Source of the DNA: Bifidobacterium catenulatum subsp. kashiwanohense JCM 15439 = DSM 21854
Lineage (GTDB): Bacteria > Actinomycetota > Actinomycetes > Actinomycetales > Bifidobacteriaceae
DNA: 64,000 nt
Reading direction: 5' to 3'
Assembly (NCBI RefSeq): GCF_001042615.1
Contig: NZ_AP012327.1
Span: 1,674,001-1,738,000, forward strand
Below the pieces are notes generated by a model. The model was given only the letters and a program-made list of their open reading frames with translations. It was not told the origin of the DNA and did not search any database. Every line of letters begins with the position of its first letter. Position 1 is the stretch's first letter. Shown piece by piece: positions 63,518 to 64,000 of this stretch. Made by a program: the position numbers and the translations under genes.

Positions 63518-64000
63518 CTACTTGGTGAGTTCAGCATATTCGGCAAGCATGTATTCGAAGACCTGCTTGCCATCGGCACCCATCAGCACCGACATGCTGT
63601 TGATTGGCATGGAATCGAGGAACAGACGGGTCATGTCATTGTCGGGCACGATCGGCATGCGGCCGGCTTCACCTTCGGCACGCAGCTTCTCGAGCACCTG
63701 GGAGCCGAGCGGATCCTTACGCCATTCCATGAAGTTGGACCACTCGGTGAGCGGCTGGGTCTTGCCGTCGCCATCGAGCTCCACTACCGCGGAACCGGCG
63801 ATGTCACGGCTGGACGTGCCGACTTCGATGGCGTATTCGCCGCTCTCCACGTGCCAGTCGTTGAACTTCTCAGACCAGTAGGCGAAGGCGCGATCGTCAA
63901 GATCGAAGGAGACTTCGGCGGATTCGCCGGCTTTGAGGAACACCTTCTTGAAGCCTTTGAGCTCGTGCTTCGGGCGGGCCACGTCAGCCTTGCCAGGAGC
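63518..64000 (-). CDS. Glycoside hydrolase family 3, C-terminal part only
   Basis: The visible 160 residues are the end of a GH3 enzyme (beta-glucosidase type), whose 5' part lies beyond the window. The fibronectin type III-like domain is seen as ELKGFKKVFLKAGESAEVSF, DRAFAYWSEKFNDWHVESG and EYAIEVGTSSRDI. A further C-terminal extension (WSNFMEWRKDPLGSQVLEKL to AEYAELTK) is typical of bifidobacterial members. The catalytic domain is not in view, so sugar specificity cannot be judged. Confidence 0.88.
   Translation of the reverse strand, partial: APGKADVARPKHELKGFKKVFLKAGESAEVSFDLDDRAFAYWSEKFNDWHVESGEYAIEVGTSSRDIAGSAVVELDGDGKTQPLTEWSNFMEWRKDPLGSQVLEKLRAEGEAGRMPIVPDNDMTRLFLDSMPINSMSVLMGADGKQVFEYMLAEYAELTK

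Overview
The window is a contiguous piece of a high-GC Gram-positive chromosome, most probably a Bifidobacterium (adolescentis/catenulatum-like, species not determinable by eye). Reasons: a DivIVA/SepF/FtsZ/YggT division cluster, the actinobacterial families DUF3052, DUF3107 and DUF2342, an ileS T-box that sequesters the ribosome binding site, and a sucrose permease/GH32 cluster and thiamine-salvage operon of bifidobacterial type. Both ends are cut genes: hisD on the left and a GH3 glycosidase on the right.

Layout. 1-13.2 kb (minus strand) is housekeeping: hisD, dnaE, an RluD-type pseudouridine synthase, lspA, a DivIVA-like protein with a long 11-residue repeat, yggT, sepF, ftsZ, dus and glyS. 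13.5-16.4 kb (plus) is a TPP-riboswitch operon thiM / broken thiE / thiD / MTH1187-type thiamine-binding protein. 16.4-20.8 kb is the sucrose locus: LacI regulator, operator-rich promoter, CscB-like permease, CscA-like beta-fructofuranosidase. 21.0-23.3 kb is a thiamine-precursor ABC uptake system without an adjacent ATPase, followed by a nucleoside hydrolase. 24.7-32.3 kb (minus) holds uppS, recO, a membrane alpha/beta hydrolase, ispG, dxr and a second DivIVA-domain protein, so three isoprenoid/undecaprenyl genes lie together.

32.5-34.5 kb is a decayed prophage at a tRNA-Val gene. It has near-identical 22-bp att repeats, an integrase remnant, an Xis-like gene and a holin remnant. Inside it lies the most interesting object of the window: a consensus promoter, about 270 nt of GC-rich RNA without a convincing reading frame, a strong terminator, and then a gene resembling the PBECR4 nuclease family. 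34.6-46 kb returns to core genes: a 5'-truncated MFS transporter, DUF3052, a Lon-type protease-domain protein, a DUF2342 metalloprotease, UvrD-like helicase, an APH-fold pseudokinase, DUF3107, a PHP phosphoesterase, a VKOR-like protein, dapF and murI.

46-53.3 kb is a peptide-metabolism and accessory region: peptide-binding lipoprotein, isoaspartyl peptidase, patatin-like phospholipase (with an internally deleted second copy 3.87 kb upstream), LysR regulator, MalY-type C-S lyase and an esterase. 53.6-57.2 kb is ileS with its T-box. 57.3-63.4 kb has a LacI regulator, a small basic ORF containing a hairpin, and a MarR-regulated heterodimeric ABC exporter. Start codons were chosen from ribosome binding sites where these were visible. 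All assignments come from reading the sequence; no database was searched.
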